This document shows, in pieces, positions 1 through 8,116 of a DNA stretch of 44,042 nt; position 1 is the first letter of the stretch, and every line of letters starts with the position of its first letter. The position numbers and the translations under genes were made by a program. The notes under the pieces are model-generated. The model did not search any database. It saw only the letters and a list, made by a program, of their open reading frames with translations, and was not told where the DNA came from. Source of the stretch: Betaproteobacteria bacterium (GTDB taxonomy: Bacteria; Pseudomonadota; Gammaproteobacteria; Burkholderiales; JACQAP01); assembly GCA_016194905.1 (NCBI GenBank), contig JACQAP010000003.1, positions 1-44,042 of the forward strand. The letters run 5' to 3'.

Positions 1-117
1 ATCGACGCGGGCAAACATCATTACGTGGCGATTACCGCTTGCATGCGCAAAATGCTGATCATCCTTAATGCCATGCTCAAGTCCAATCAACCGTGGAAAA
101 ACCCACAAGAAGTTTGA
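1..117 (+). CDS. IS110-family transposase, C-terminal fragment (5' end outside window)
   Basis: Frame 1 is open from the window edge and stops with TGA at 115-117, giving 38 residues. The segment ACMRKMLIILNAMLK followed by PW is typical of the extreme C-terminus of IS110/IS116/IS902 transposases (DEDD-type enzymes that insert without classical inverted repeats). The rest of the protein lies upstream of the window, so whether the copy is intact cannot be judged. The element's right end should fall in the following 190 bases, but I could not place its boundary. In IS110-group elements the structured non-coding RNA is on the other side of the gene, so it is not expected here. Confidence 0.75.
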   Translation: MDAGKHHYVAITACMRKMLIILNAMLKSNQPWKNPQEV

Positions 118-307
118 CTTTGAACGCAGTTGCTTCGTGGTGAGTTTCGAGGTTTCCTAAAAGGGTACTCCACGCTATAGCGAGGGTATCCGCCTACCCC
201 CATTTTCCACCCTGACCAAAACTTCGTACAATCTTCCGTGACCCTGTACGACGCTCCGATCGCATCGCAATGCAGCAATCGGAACGGGACACTAGTAGGG
301 AGGAGAC

Positions 308-1294
308 ATGATCGAAGTGGCGATGTTCGGTGCCGGGCGCATCGGCAAGATCCACGGCGCCAATCTGGCGGCGCAACCCGGGGTCAAGCTCAGGTACGTG
401 GTGGACGTGAGCGCGGCTGCGGCGGGCGAGCTGGCACAGCAGCATGGTGCCAAGGTTGTGGATGCAGAGGCGGCACTCAAGGATGCGGCGGTGAAAGCGG
501 TGGTCATCGCTTCCAGCACCGACACGCATGCCGACCTGATCATGCGGGCGGCCGCGGCCGGGAAAGCAATCTTCTGCGAAAAGCCGGTGGATCTCGCGCT
601 CGAGCGGGCGCGCGCATGCATCGACGTCGTCGCAAAGGCCGGCGTGCTGTGCATGATCGGTTTCCAGCGCCGCTTCGATCCGACGTTCTCCGCATTGAAG
701 CAGCGCCTGGATGCCGGAGAAATCGGCAACCCGGAAATGCTGATCATCACCAGCCGCGATCCGGGCCCGCCGCCGGTCAGCTACATCAAGGTCTCCGGCG
801 GTATCTTCAAGGACATGCTGATCCACGATTTCGACGTGTTCCGCTGGATACTCGGCGACGAAGCGCAGAGCGTGTACGCCACCGGCAGTTGCCTGGTGCA
901 GAAGGAAATCGGCGAAGCCGGCGACATCGATTCCACCGCGGTTACCATCCGCACCAAAACCGGCCGCCTGTGCCAGATCAACACCACGCGCCGCGCCGCC
1001 TACGGCTATGACCAGCGCTTCGAAGTGCTCGGCGCGAAGGGGCAGTTGCAGGCAGGCAACCACAAGCCGACGGAAGTTTTTGCGCATACCGCCGTAAGCG
1101 TGAGCGAGGATAAGCCGGAGCATTTCTTCCTCGAGCGCTATCGTGCCGCCTACGCGCTCGAGATTGCGCATTTCTTCGACGCATTGACCCACGGCAAGCC
1201 GGTGCGAACGACGCTGCAGGACGGCGTAAAGGCGCTTGAACTCGCCGACGCGGCGACGCGTTCCTGGCAAGAAGGCCGCATCGTCACGCTATAA
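308..1294 (+). CDS. Gfo/Idh/MocA-family oxidoreductase, inositol 2-dehydrogenase-like
   Basis: 328-residue NAD(P)-dependent sugar or cyclitol dehydrogenase, cytosolic. The Rossmann motif GAGRIG is at residues 8-13. The family EKP motif is at 91-93 with the catalytic lysine K92. The D-x3-H pair of inositol dehydrogenases is present as D169 and H173. Length is normal for the family. The start follows a good ribosome binding site (GGGAGGAG, about 297-304). It is followed 258 bp later by a second enzyme of the same family, with a paired inverted repeat between them. The substrate is not readable from sequence: myo-inositol, another cyclitol or an aldose are all possible. No other iol genes are present, so the gene name iolG is not justified. 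Confidence 0.88.
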   Translation: MIEVAMFGAGRIGKIHGANLAAQPGVKLRYVVDVSAAAAGELAQQHGAKVVDAEAALKDAAVKAVVIASSTDTHADLIMRAAAAGKAIFCEKPVDLALERARACIDVVAKAGVLCMIGFQRRFDPTFSALKQRLDAGEIGNPEMLIITSRDPGPPPVSYIKVSGGIFKDMLIHDFDVFRWILGDEAQSVYATGSCLVQKEIGEAGDIDSTAVTIRTKTGRLCQINTTRRAAYGYDQRFEVLGAKGQLQAGNHKPTEVFAHTAVSVSEDKPEHFFLERYRAAYALEIAHFFDALTHGKPVRTTLQDGVKALELADAATRSWQEGRIVTL

Positions 1295-1321
1295 CTCTTG
1301 TGTAAGGCTCGAAAAGTGTGA

Positions 1322-1514
1322 ACCACGGAGGACACGGAGGACACGGAAGAAGGGCAACTGCAAGGAAAATGTTCGGATTGCAATGCTCCCGGGGCCGATG
1401 ATCCTTCACGGTGAAAGTTGGCGACGTAGATCTGCAAACAGTTACTCTGCTCTTAACCCCGATCTGCTTTCCCTCGACTTGTTTTTTCTCCGTGTCCTCC
1501 GTGTCCTCCGTGGT
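1322..1514. repeat. Paired inverted-arm element A (9-nt tandem units)
   Basis: Two 26-nt arms at 1322-1347 and 1489-1514 are perfect reverse complements (26/26). Each arm consists of tandem CACGGAGGA-type units. They enclose 141 bp with no gene. The right arm ends 38 nt before the start codon of the next gene at 1553. Four related elements occur elsewhere in the window (B 19455-19620, C 24961-25128, D 37862-38007, E 42155-42348). The biological role is unknown. Confidence 0.9.
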
Positions 1515-1552
1515 GAATGTTCTGCAGTATGTTTTTTAAGGAGATCGCAACG

Positions 1553-2575
1553 ATGAATGCTCCACTTCGCATCGGCATTGCCGGCATCGGACGCATGGGA
1601 CAGCGCCATGCCCAGAATCTCGCGTATCGCACCCTCGGTGCCCAACTCGTAGCGGCCTGCAGTCCCGTCGCAGGCGAACTCGAATGGGCCAAAGAAAATC
1701 TCAACGTCAAACATCTGTACCGGGACTACAAGGATCTCCTTGCGCATCCGGGACTCGATGTGGTGTTCCTGGTGACGCCGACCACGCTGCATGCCGACCA
1801 GATCATCCAGGGCCTGCAGGCCGGCAAGCATGTGTTCTCTGAAAAGCCGCTCGCGCTGAACATTCCGGATTGCCTGAAAGTCGAGCAGGAAGCCGCGAAG
1901 TATCCGAAGCAGAAGGTCATGATCGGCTTCGTGCGCCGCTTCGATCCGAGCTATCGCGACGCCTACGACAAGGTTCGCGCGGGCCTGATCGGCCGGCCTT
2001 TCCTGGTGCGTTCGCAGACCGCCGACCAGAACGATCCGAGTGGATTCTTCGTGCGCTTCGCGCCGACCAGCGGCGGCGCCATGCTCGACATGAGCGTCCA
2101 CGACATCGACGTCGCGCGCTGGTTCCTCGGCGCGGGCGGCGCCAAGCGCGTCTACGCGGCCGGAACGATCGCCATCCACCAAGGCCTCGCCGAATGCGGC
2201 GACGTCGACAACGGCGTGGCGATTTGCGAGTTCGGCGACGGACAGATCGCGTGCTTCTACGCGTCGCGGACGATGGCGCACGGCCACGAAACCCTGTCCG
2301 AGATCATCGGCACGCAGGGACGCCTCATGGTCGGGCAGAACCCGCGCATCGACCGGGTCGAGATTTCCGATGCGCACGGCGTGCGCAATGAATGCACGCC
2401 GACTTTCTACGAGCGCTTCGCCGAAGCCTTCCAGCTCGAAGCGCAGGCCTTCGTCGATGCCGTACTGGGCGATCTGCCGCTGCCCTTGACGCTGCGCGAC
2501 GCGACCGAGGCAACACGCATCGGTAGTGCGCTCACACAGTCGCTGCGCAGCGGACGGGCGGTGGATGTCGAGTAG
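1553..2575 (+). CDS. Gfo/Idh/MocA-family oxidoreductase, inositol 2-dehydrogenase-like (second copy)
   Basis: 340-residue cytosolic NAD(P)-dependent dehydrogenase. The Rossmann glycines are G8, G11 and G13, the EKP motif is at 97-99 with catalytic K98, and D179 and H183 form the D-x3-H pair. An upstream in-frame ATG at 1517 lies in the edge of repeat element A; I chose 1553 because AAGGAG (1538-1543) sits 9 nt before it and because the homologous N-terminus starts there. It is only moderately similar to the enzyme at 308-1294, so the two are more likely functional partners, for example dehydrogenation and epimerisation of a cyclitol or sugar, than a recent duplication. The substrate is unknown. 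Confidence 0.88.
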   Translation: MNAPLRIGIAGIGRMGQRHAQNLAYRTLGAQLVAACSPVAGELEWAKENLNVKHLYRDYKDLLAHPGLDVVFLVTPTTLHADQIIQGLQAGKHVFSEKPLALNIPDCLKVEQEAAKYPKQKVMIGFVRRFDPSYRDAYDKVRAGLIGRPFLVRSQTADQNDPSGFFVRFAPTSGGAMLDMSVHDIDVARWFLGAGGAKRVYAAGTIAIHQGLAECGDVDNGVAICEFGDGQIACFYASRTMAHGHETLSEIIGTQGRLMVGQNPRIDRVEISDAHGVRNECTPTFYERFAEAFQLEAQAFVDAVLGDLPLPLTLRDATEATRIGSALTQSLRSGRAVDVE

Positions 2576-2637
2576 TGTCCCGTCGGTAGACGTCTTGCGG
2601 AAGGGCTGATCTGTTGATTCACACGGGAAAAGGGGCC

Positions 2638-2670
2638 AAAAAAAACCCCGGTGGGGTTACCACCGGGGTT
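2638..2670 (-). terminator. Rho-independent terminator for the minus-strand phasin gene
   Basis: An 11-bp perfect stem (AACCCCGGTGG, loop of 5, CCACCGGGGTT) spans 2644-2670. Reading the minus strand, the stem is followed by a run of eight T (A-run at 2638-2645 on the plus strand). It lies about 170 bp beyond the phasin stop. It could also slow plus-strand readthrough, but it has no T-run on that side. Confidence 0.75.
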
Positions 2671-2841
2671 GAACCTTTACCAAAGAGAAACCCTTGGATA
2701 AAGGGGAGGAGCCTTGCATCCCGTCACTTCGCGGCGCCCTTCACGCGCTTCGAGTTTGCCGTCCCGGCCGCTCGGAAATGAGCATCCGCGAATCCCCTAG
2801 CTTGCCCGCGCGGCTGTGCCACCCGCGGAGTCGGGGCATGC

Positions 2842-3408
2842 TCATGGTTGCTCGGGAAGAAAAACCTCAACCGCATTCTTCGCGGTATTGCTGATCTGGA
2901 CTGACGCGATGGTCATCGCCGCCACGTTCCGCTCCGTCATTGCCGCAAGCTGCTTGCCGCTGCTTTTCATCGCGTCGAGTGAGAATTGAGCAAGGCCCAT
3001 GAAAGATCTCGCCACATCCGAATCCGCATTGGAACCGGAATCTGCTGAATTCGTGGATTTGGTAAGTGGTTCAACTAAATCGCTGAATCTGATTTCGGCT
3101 AGCCGCCATGCCTGAGCCTGGAGTTGAGCCATCAGGTCATAGAACACACAACCGTATGCCACCGTCTTCTCGAAGCCGGGGTAACTACTTTGGCGACGTA
3201 AGGTGATAAGTTCTCTTACATCTTTGACATCGAGCAGCAACTTGGCGTGAGCCACGCTGTCCTTCAGGGCAGATTTTTTCGCGGTGATGTTGAGCGCGAC
3301 AAAATCATCGGTTGCCGCAAGGAGTAAATCGGTATCCTGGGACAGGGCTTCCAGGTATGCCTGGTTCGCGCTGGCCCATTGCTCGCGTCGAGGAATGATG
3401 CTAACCAT
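2842..3408 (-). CDS. Phasin-family protein (polyhydroxyalkanoate granule-associated)
   Basis: 188-residue, mostly helical protein without signal peptide or membrane segment. The N-terminal part (about 10-115) follows the phasin pattern: an N-terminal segment rich in Q, A and N, then AKKSALKDSVAHAKLLLDVKD, then a segment with EKTVAYG. Phasins coat PHA granules and control their number and size. A PhaM-type granule regulator is encoded at 29909-30196 in the same window, which supports PHA storage in this organism. The region around residues 118-132 is rich in serine and asparagine and looks like a linker. No strong ribosome binding site precedes the start at 3408, so the exact N-terminus is less sure than the frame. 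A strong terminator follows at 2638-2670. Confidence 0.75.
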   Translation of the reverse strand: MVSIIPRREQWASANQAYLEALSQDTDLLLAATDDFVALNITAKKSALKDSVAHAKLLLDVKDVRELITLRRQSSYPGFEKTVAYGCVFYDLMAQLQAQAWRLAEIRFSDLVEPLTKSTNSADSGSNADSDVARSFMGLAQFSLDAMKSSGKQLAAMTERNVAAMTIASVQISNTAKNAVEVFLPEQP

Positions 3409-3966
3409 TGTGCCGTATTAATCTTCAGGGATTCTTTAGACATCCGAAGTACGGCGCATAAGCCATGCCAGATACTTTATTTCTAGCATTGAATACGTTA
3501 ACTCATTCTGAGCCGAAATCAGTCGCACCATATCTGCGCAGATTCTTTGTCGGCCGCACCACGATAGATGCGTGCGGATCCATAATAAGGAACGACCGGG
3601 TCAGATCAGCCCGATTGAATTCGAAAGACGCTTCGCAGGCTTAGCAAAGTGTCCGTGAAAACAGGGGAAGCCCACCGATGCCGTGGCTGATCTTGGCAAG
3701 CCGGACGAGATTGGCTAGGTGTTTTCCGGCTTTCAGAAGTACCTCCATCAGCGACAGGAGGCAGTGGCATGAAAAGCGACGTTGAATCCGCCTCTATTTG
3801 AAGTGGTAAGTGGAGTCTGCCGCTATTTCTATTCGCAGCCCGCGCCCGGACGCCCTGCGTCCCGGTCGATCAATTGACGCAAATCTTCCGATTCTGTAGG
3901 CTATTTTCCCCCGGGGCGAAAGCCTCGGCGATCAAGAAGATAGATAAATCACCGGAGGAGGAGACC
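3409..3966. other. Gene-poor intergenic stretch with mobile-element debris
   Basis: About 560 bases between the phasin start and the hydrolase start without a convincing intact gene. Base composition is more AT-rich than the flanks. The plus strand contains a transposase-tail remnant at about 3581-3658 (listed separately). The final 100 bases before 3967 contain the leader of the hydrolase gene, with a strong ribosome binding site at about 3953-3963. I see no clear terminator or sigma-70 promoter. Confidence 0.5.
3581..3674 (+). pseudogene. IS3-type transposase 3'-end remnant
   Basis: In one plus frame the sequence reads GQISPIEFERRFAGLAKCP and stops with TGA at 3656-3658. SPIEFERR close to the stop is the usual C-terminal ending of IS3-family orfB integrase-type transposases. 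The stop overlaps TGTCCGTGAAAACAGGGGAA (from 3650), which resembles the terminal inverted repeat of that family as I remember it. No upstream transposase body is left, so this is a scar rather than an active element. Confidence 0.5.
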
Positions 3967-4890
3967 ATGTTCACCCGTGTTAGCACGGCACGCGCCATCG
4001 CGAGCATTTCTCTCGTTTTTGCATCGTTCCTCGCTGCCCAGTGCTGGGCCGCGGACACCAAGGAAGGATACTTCACCACCAACGACGGCTACCGTCTGCA
4101 CTACATCGAGGCCGGCTCCGGCAAGCCGCTGGTCATGATTCCCGGCTGGTCGCAGACGGCTGCACAGTTCAAGTACCAGATCGAGGGCCTGAGCGACCGG
4201 TATCGTGTGATTGCCCTGGATATGCGGGGGCACGGCGAATCCGAGAAACCGACTCACGGATATCGAATTCACCGTCTTTCAAAGGACGTAAACGAGTTCC
4301 TGATCGCCAATAATCTGAGCAACGTGACGCTAGCCGGCCATTCGATGGGTTGCTCGGTGATCTGGGGCTATTGGGAGCTGTTCGGGAAGGAACGCATCTC
4401 CAAGATGATACTGATCGATCAAATGCCGATGATTTCGATCAACCCGATCTGGAGCGAACAGGAAAAAATCGACGCCGGTGGCATTCTCGACAAGGATGCT
4501 CTTTGGAATGTTACCAACGCACTTGCCGGTCCCGAAGGTATAAAGACCACCGAGGGCTTTATCAGTGGCATGTTCACCAAGGCCTATCCGAAAGAAATGG
4601 TGGACTGGGTGATCCAGCAGAACCTCAAGTTCCCCCGGCCCTATGCGGCGCGTCTGCTGTTCGACCATGCCACTAACGACTGGCGCGACATGCTGCCCAC
4701 GATTAACATTCCAGCGCTCATCGTCGGCGCCAAGACGAGCCTCGTCGGATGGCGCTCGCAACAGTGGGTAGGCACGCAGATTCCCAACTCGCGCGTGGAA
4801 ATCTTCGAAGAAGTCGAAGGCGGCAATCACTTCATGTTCATGGAGAACCCGGATAAATTTAATCGGCTGGTGAGGGAATTCATGGGGTGA
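3967..4890 (+). CDS. Exported alpha/beta hydrolase
   Basis: 307 residues. Residues 1-29 form a Sec signal peptide (positive start, hydrophobic core, likely cleavage after AQCWA), so the enzyme is probably periplasmic. The mature part is a single alpha/beta hydrolase domain: oxyanion-region PGW at 59-61, DMRGHGES at 85-92, nucleophile elbow GHSMG at 124-128 (S126) and catalytic histidine H288 in GGNHFMF. The usual acid position after strand 7 (IVGAKTSLV, 252-260) has no Asp or Glu; D151 after strand 6 may replace it. I chose 3967 over an in-frame ATG at 3874 because of the GGAGGAGGAG ribosome binding site just upstream and the clear signal peptide. The substrate is unknown; esterase, lactonase or peptidase-like activity are all possible. 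Confidence 0.85.
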   Translation: MFTRVSTARAIASISLVFASFLAAQCWAADTKEGYFTTNDGYRLHYIEAGSGKPLVMIPGWSQTAAQFKYQIEGLSDRYRVIALDMRGHGESEKPTHGYRIHRLSKDVNEFLIANNLSNVTLAGHSMGCSVIWGYWELFGKERISKMILIDQMPMISINPIWSEQEKIDAGGILDKDALWNVTNALAGPEGIKTTEGFISGMFTKAYPKEMVDWVIQQNLKFPRPYAARLLFDHATNDWRDMLPTINIPALIVGAKTSLVGWRSQQWVGTQIPNSRVEIFEEVEGGNHFMFMENPDKFNRLVREFMG

Positions 4891-5007
4891 AATTGGACGG
4901 GTCCGGCTCTTGGGGGCATCCTCACGGGCCGGACCGCGCAATGCCTTTGCAATATACAAAGATACGAGCATGGTCCGGTCGCGGTTGCATAACTGGAAAT
5001 CGGGATT

Positions 5008-6060
5008 ATGGGCGGCAGAACGGCATTGATAACCGGTGCAACCGGTGTGGTGGGACGGTACTTGTTGAAGCATCTGGTTCAAACCGGCGGCTGGGACATC
5101 GTCGCCGTCTCGAGGCGCACGCCCGACGTTGAAGGAAAATATGAGCACCTCGCGGCAGACTTGGCGGATCCGACGGACTGCCAGCGAAAGCTGGCACGCC
5201 TGAAAGACATAAGCCACGTGTTCTTTGCGGCATATCTCGAAAAACCGACACCGCAGGAGGCGGTCGCGGCCAACCTCGGCATGCTCAGGAACCTGGTGGA
5301 TGCGATCGAACCGGCCGCCGCAAATCTGCGGCACATCAATCTCGTCGAGGGCAGCAAGTGGTACGGCAGCCACCTCGGCCCGTACAAGACGCCGGCGAAG
5401 GAAGGCGATCCGCGCGTTTCGCAGACGATGTTCTACTACGACCAGCAGGATTTTCTGGAGGAGCGCCAGCGGGGCAAGCGCTGGACCTGGTCGGCGATCA
5501 GGCCCCATACGATCTGCGGCTTCGCAGTTGGCAACCCGATGAATCTGACCATGGTGATCGCGGTGTACGCGGCGATATGCAAGGAACTCGGTCTGCCGCT
5601 GTCGCATCCCGGCAAACCCGGGAACTATCACACGCTGTACCAGGCAACGGATTCGGCGCTGCTGTCGCGGGCGATGGTGTGGATGGCGACCAGTCCGCAA
5701 TGCGCGAATCAGGCGGTCAACGTCACCAACGGCGACCTGTTCCGCTGGAGCAGCCTGTGGCCTAGGATCGCGCAGTTTTTCGGCATGGAAGTCGGGCCGC
5801 AGCGCCATATCAATCTGGAGCAGTTCATGGCGGACAAAGCGCCGGTCTGGGAACGCATCGTAAAGAAGCACGGTCTCAAGCCGTATCGCTTCGAGGAAAT
5901 CGCGGCGTGGAAATTCGGCGACTTCGTGTTCTCAGCGGAATGGGACGTCGTCTCCGACATGGTCAAGGCGCGTAGCGTCGGCTGGTGCGAAGCGCTGGAT
6001 ACCGAGGAAATGTTCTTGCGCTTGTTCGGCGAGTTTCGCCAAAACAAGATCATTCCGTAA
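5008..6060 (+). CDS. SDR-superfamily reductase of the PRISE type (progesterone 5-beta-reductase/iridoid synthase-like)
   Basis: 350-residue NAD(P)H-dependent enzyme of the extended short-chain dehydrogenase superfamily, cytosolic. The nucleotide-binding motif TGATGVVG is at 9-16. The PRISE-type catalytic pair is visible: K117 in EGSKWYG and Y144 in MFYYDQQDF, in place of the normal YxxxK. The family reduces activated C=C bonds of enones; bacterial members are poorly characterised and usually annotated as NAD-dependent epimerases. It follows the exported hydrolase by 117 bp on the same strand, which could mean co-transcription, but no shared pathway is evident. Codon use and GC are typical of the surrounding genome, unlike the nhaA island that follows. 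Confidence 0.82.
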   Translation: MGGRTALITGATGVVGRYLLKHLVQTGGWDIVAVSRRTPDVEGKYEHLAADLADPTDCQRKLARLKDISHVFFAAYLEKPTPQEAVAANLGMLRNLVDAIEPAAANLRHINLVEGSKWYGSHLGPYKTPAKEGDPRVSQTMFYYDQQDFLEERQRGKRWTWSAIRPHTICGFAVGNPMNLTMVIAVYAAICKELGLPLSHPGKPGNYHTLYQATDSALLSRAMVWMATSPQCANQAVNVTNGDLFRWSSLWPRIAQFFGMEVGPQRHINLEQFMADKAPVWERIVKKHGLKPYRFEEIAAWKFGDFVFSAEWDVVSDMVKARSVGWCEALDTEEMFLRLFGEFRQNKIIP

Positions 6061-6298
6061 AGTGGCGGGATGTTGAGGCCTGCATAAGCGCATAAATAAT
6101 GCAATTCTGCCAGCCTGACTCCGCAATTCCCTGTAACCCCGCAATTCACCTGACCTCGCAATTCACCCTTTGCCATTTCCGAGTCCGCTTTCATTTCCCG
6201 CTCGCGGGTATCATGCGTTCGGAGTGGCAATTCGGCTCAAGCCGCGCTTTTGTCAAGAGATTGAAAAGATGAACAAGCGAGAAAATGTGGAAGATGGC
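6061..6298. repeat. Intergenic region with direct repeats of CGCAATTC
   Basis: The core CGCAATTC occurs at 6122-6129, 6140-6147 and 6157-6164 (spacing 18 and 17), embedded in longer CTGACCCCGCAATTCACC-like units. A variant, TGCAATTC, is at 6100-6107. The spacing is close to two helical turns, which would suit cooperative protein binding, but they may simply be degenerate tandem repeats. No gene is visible between 6061 and the nhaA start at 6402. Confidence 0.55.
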
Positions 6299-6377
6299 TC
6301 AGGCTTGGTCAATTGCATAAATTGTTCGGTCTCACTCGCCATCCGAAAAGAACCGATATGCAATTAGCCAAGCCTGA
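6299..6377. repeat. Hairpin repeat upstream of nhaA (MITE-like)
   Basis: Arms at 6299-6319 and 6357-6377 are reverse complements at 19 of 21 positions (TCAGGCTTGG...AATTGCATA). They enclose 37 bp. A partial copy in the opposite orientation lies at 8063-8116, so the two copies bracket nhaA and the DUF3024 gene. Confidence 0.8.
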
Positions 6378-6401
6378 TCCCGCAATCATCTAAAGACGAC
6401 G

Positions 6402-7628
6402 ATGGGCATAGTCCAGCGAAGCTTGTCAAACACGTTCCAACAATTTTTCGACTCGGAAAAATCGAGCGGGATTCTGCTGACTGTCTGCACCGTAATCTCG
6501 CTCTTGATTACCAATTCCTCAAGCGGCGCGGATTATTTGAGTTTGTGGCAGACGCATGTCGGAGGTCTTAGCCTTGAGCATTGGACAAACGATGCGCTGA
6601 TGGCTGTTTTCTTTCTGCTCATCGGCCTGGAACTCGAACGCGAGCTTTACGTCGGTGAACTGTCGAACTTCAAGAACGCCCTTCTTCCGATTTTTGCGGC
6701 CATCGGCGGAATGGTCGCACCGGCTCTGATTCATTTCTCGCTCAATGCGAGGACGCCAACGCAAGCCGGAATCGGGATTCCGATGGCGACCGACATCGCG
6801 TTTGCTCTTGGGGTTCTGGCCATTCTCGGCAATCGTATTCCCGCGTCGCTGAAAGTGTTTGTCGTGGCTTTCGCCGTCATAGATGATTTGGGCGCGATCG
6901 TCATTATTGCCGCTTTCTACACGGCGCAACTTTCGGTGGGGTATCTTGTTGGTGGCTTGGCAGTTTGGACCCTGCTCATTGCGTTGAATCGTCTCTTCCG
7001 GGTAATGTCCCTCGTTCCTTATTTGCTTGGCGGCGCGTTGATGTGGTTTCTCACGCTTAAGTCGGGCGTTCACGCGACGATTGCCGGTGTTATGCTTGCC
7101 TTTGCAATCCCCTTCTCCGCTAAAGACGACGACGAAGAGTCACCCTCGCACAAGCTCGAACATTTTTTACACAAACCCGTTGCGTTCATCATCTTGCCGA
7201 TTTTCGCATTGGCAAATACGGGTATCGTTGTAGGCGCGGAGTGGATGCAAAACATGACGAGCACGAACAGCGTCGGCATCACCGCCGGTTTGATTGTGGG
7301 TAAATCTTTGGGTGTGACGTTGCTTTGTTTCGTTGCCGTTGCCAGCGGCCTATGCCGCTTGCCCCCCGATTTGAATTGGCGGCATATTTCCGGCGCCGGG
7401 ATTCTTGGCGGCATTGGATTTACCATGTCAATTTTCATTACGAATCTCGCTTTTTCCGGCAATACGGAAACAATAAACGCCTCGAAAATGGCAGTTCTTT
7501 TAGCTTCGCTGACGGCGGGAACAGTCGGCTTTCTATGGCTCAAACTTTTGGGCAAGCTCGAAGCGACGGACAGCAATATGGACACAATGGATTTGAAGCA
7601 ATCGAGACAAGGCAGTGAAGACGCATAG
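6402..7628 (+). CDS. nhaA: Na+/H+ antiporter NhaA
   Basis: 408-residue inner-membrane antiporter that exchanges sodium (or lithium) out for protons in, for pH and salt homeostasis. It has about 12 hydrophobic segments. Key residues are in place: D131 in ATDIAFALG and the ion-binding aspartate pair D161-D162 in AVIDDLGAIVIIA. Length is normal for the family. The stretch has about 50 % GC in lines I counted (48 % at 6481-6540, 52 % at 6901-6960) against about 62 % in the gene before it, so it was probably acquired. It is bracketed by inverted copies of a hairpin repeat (6299-6377 and 8063-8116). No strong ribosome binding site precedes the chosen ATG. Confidence 0.95.
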   Translation: MGIVQRSLSNTFQQFFDSEKSSGILLTVCTVISLLITNSSSGADYLSLWQTHVGGLSLEHWTNDALMAVFFLLIGLELERELYVGELSNFKNALLPIFAAIGGMVAPALIHFSLNARTPTQAGIGIPMATDIAFALGVLAILGNRIPASLKVFVVAFAVIDDLGAIVIIAAFYTAQLSVGYLVGGLAVWTLLIALNRLFRVMSLVPYLLGGALMWFLTLKSGVHATIAGVMLAFAIPFSAKDDDEESPSHKLEHFLHKPVAFIILPIFALANTGIVVGAEWMQNMTSTNSVGITAGLIVGKSLGVTLLCFVAVASGLCRLPPDLNWRHISGAGILGGIGFTMSIFITNLAFSGNTETINASKMAVLLASLTAGTVGFLWLKLLGKLEATDSNMDTMDLKQSRQGSEDA

Positions 7629-7694
7629 CTATCCGTTCCAGTGGACGGGCAAGAAGCCGCCCGCCGCTGAACGGGAAATTTATATGGCGCGGAT

Positions 7695-8042
7695 ATGGCG
7701 CTGAGCGAATTTGAACGTAAGCGGTTCGAACGCATAGTCGGCGCGTTCATTGAGAAGCGTCGGCCCCAACCGCACGTACGGCCAAAGCTGGATCTGGGGT
7801 TTCGCGTTGCCGGCCAGAGCGTTGAGCTCTTTGAGGTCCGGCCACGCTTCGACAGGCCGCATGAAAAGTTTGAACACGCGTTTGCGAAGGCCACTTACGT
7901 GAAGGCACAAGACGTCTGGAGAGTGTTCTGGCAGCGCGCCGATCTAAAGTGGCACCGCTACGATCCGGCGCCAGAGGTTCCAACGCTTGAAGGCTTCCTG
8001 CAACTTGTGCAGGAGGACAAGCACGCATGCTTCTTCGGCTGA
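7695..8042 (+). CDS. DUF3024 domain-containing protein
   Basis: 115-residue protein matching the DUF3024 family over its whole length: N-terminal ERKRFERIVGAFIEKRRPQP, central LFEVRPRFD, then VFWQRADLKWHRYDP and a C-terminal EDKHACFFG. No signal peptide or membrane segment. The function of the family is not known. It lies 66 bp after nhaA on the same strand, inside the region bracketed by the hairpin repeats, and may travel with nhaA. An ATG at 7684 is out of frame with it; the ATG at 7695 gives the family N-terminus. Confidence 0.85.
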   Translation: MALSEFERKRFERIVGAFIEKRRPQPHVRPKLDLGFRVAGQSVELFEVRPRFDRPHEKFEHAFAKATYVKAQDVWRVFWQRADLKWHRYDPAPEVPTLEGFLQLVQEDKHACFFG

Positions 8043-8062
8043 CAGCGCCACTTAGTGCCATG

Positions 8063-8116
8063 AGGATCGGGCTTGGTTAATTGCATATCGGTTCTTTTCG
8101 GAGGGCGAGTGAAACC
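8063..8116. repeat. Partial inverted copy of the 6299-6377 hairpin repeat
   Basis: Read on the plus strand, 8063-8116 matches the reverse complement of about 6325-6378 at roughly nine positions in ten (CTTGGNTAATTGCATATCGG, then TTCTTTTCGG and GGCGAGTG). It lacks the second arm. After a gap the match resumes with TTTTCTCGCT (8117-8126), whose reverse complement is at about 6278-6287. The copy ends only about 10 nt before the next start codon at 8137. Confidence 0.75.

Noticed and set aside
118-307. Search for the IS110 non-coding guide RNA and element end
   Set aside because: In IS110-group elements that RNA lies upstream of the transposase, which is outside the window; nothing convincing is seen downstream.
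2694-2894. 66-codon plus-strand frame between the second oxidoreductase and the phasin
   Set aside because: No ribosome binding site spacing that fits, no conserved pattern, and it runs into the 3' end of the phasin gene on the other strand.
4330-5871. 513-codon antisense frame over the hydrolase and PRISE-type reductase
   Set aside because: No domain, no start signals; both sense genes have complete catalytic motifs.
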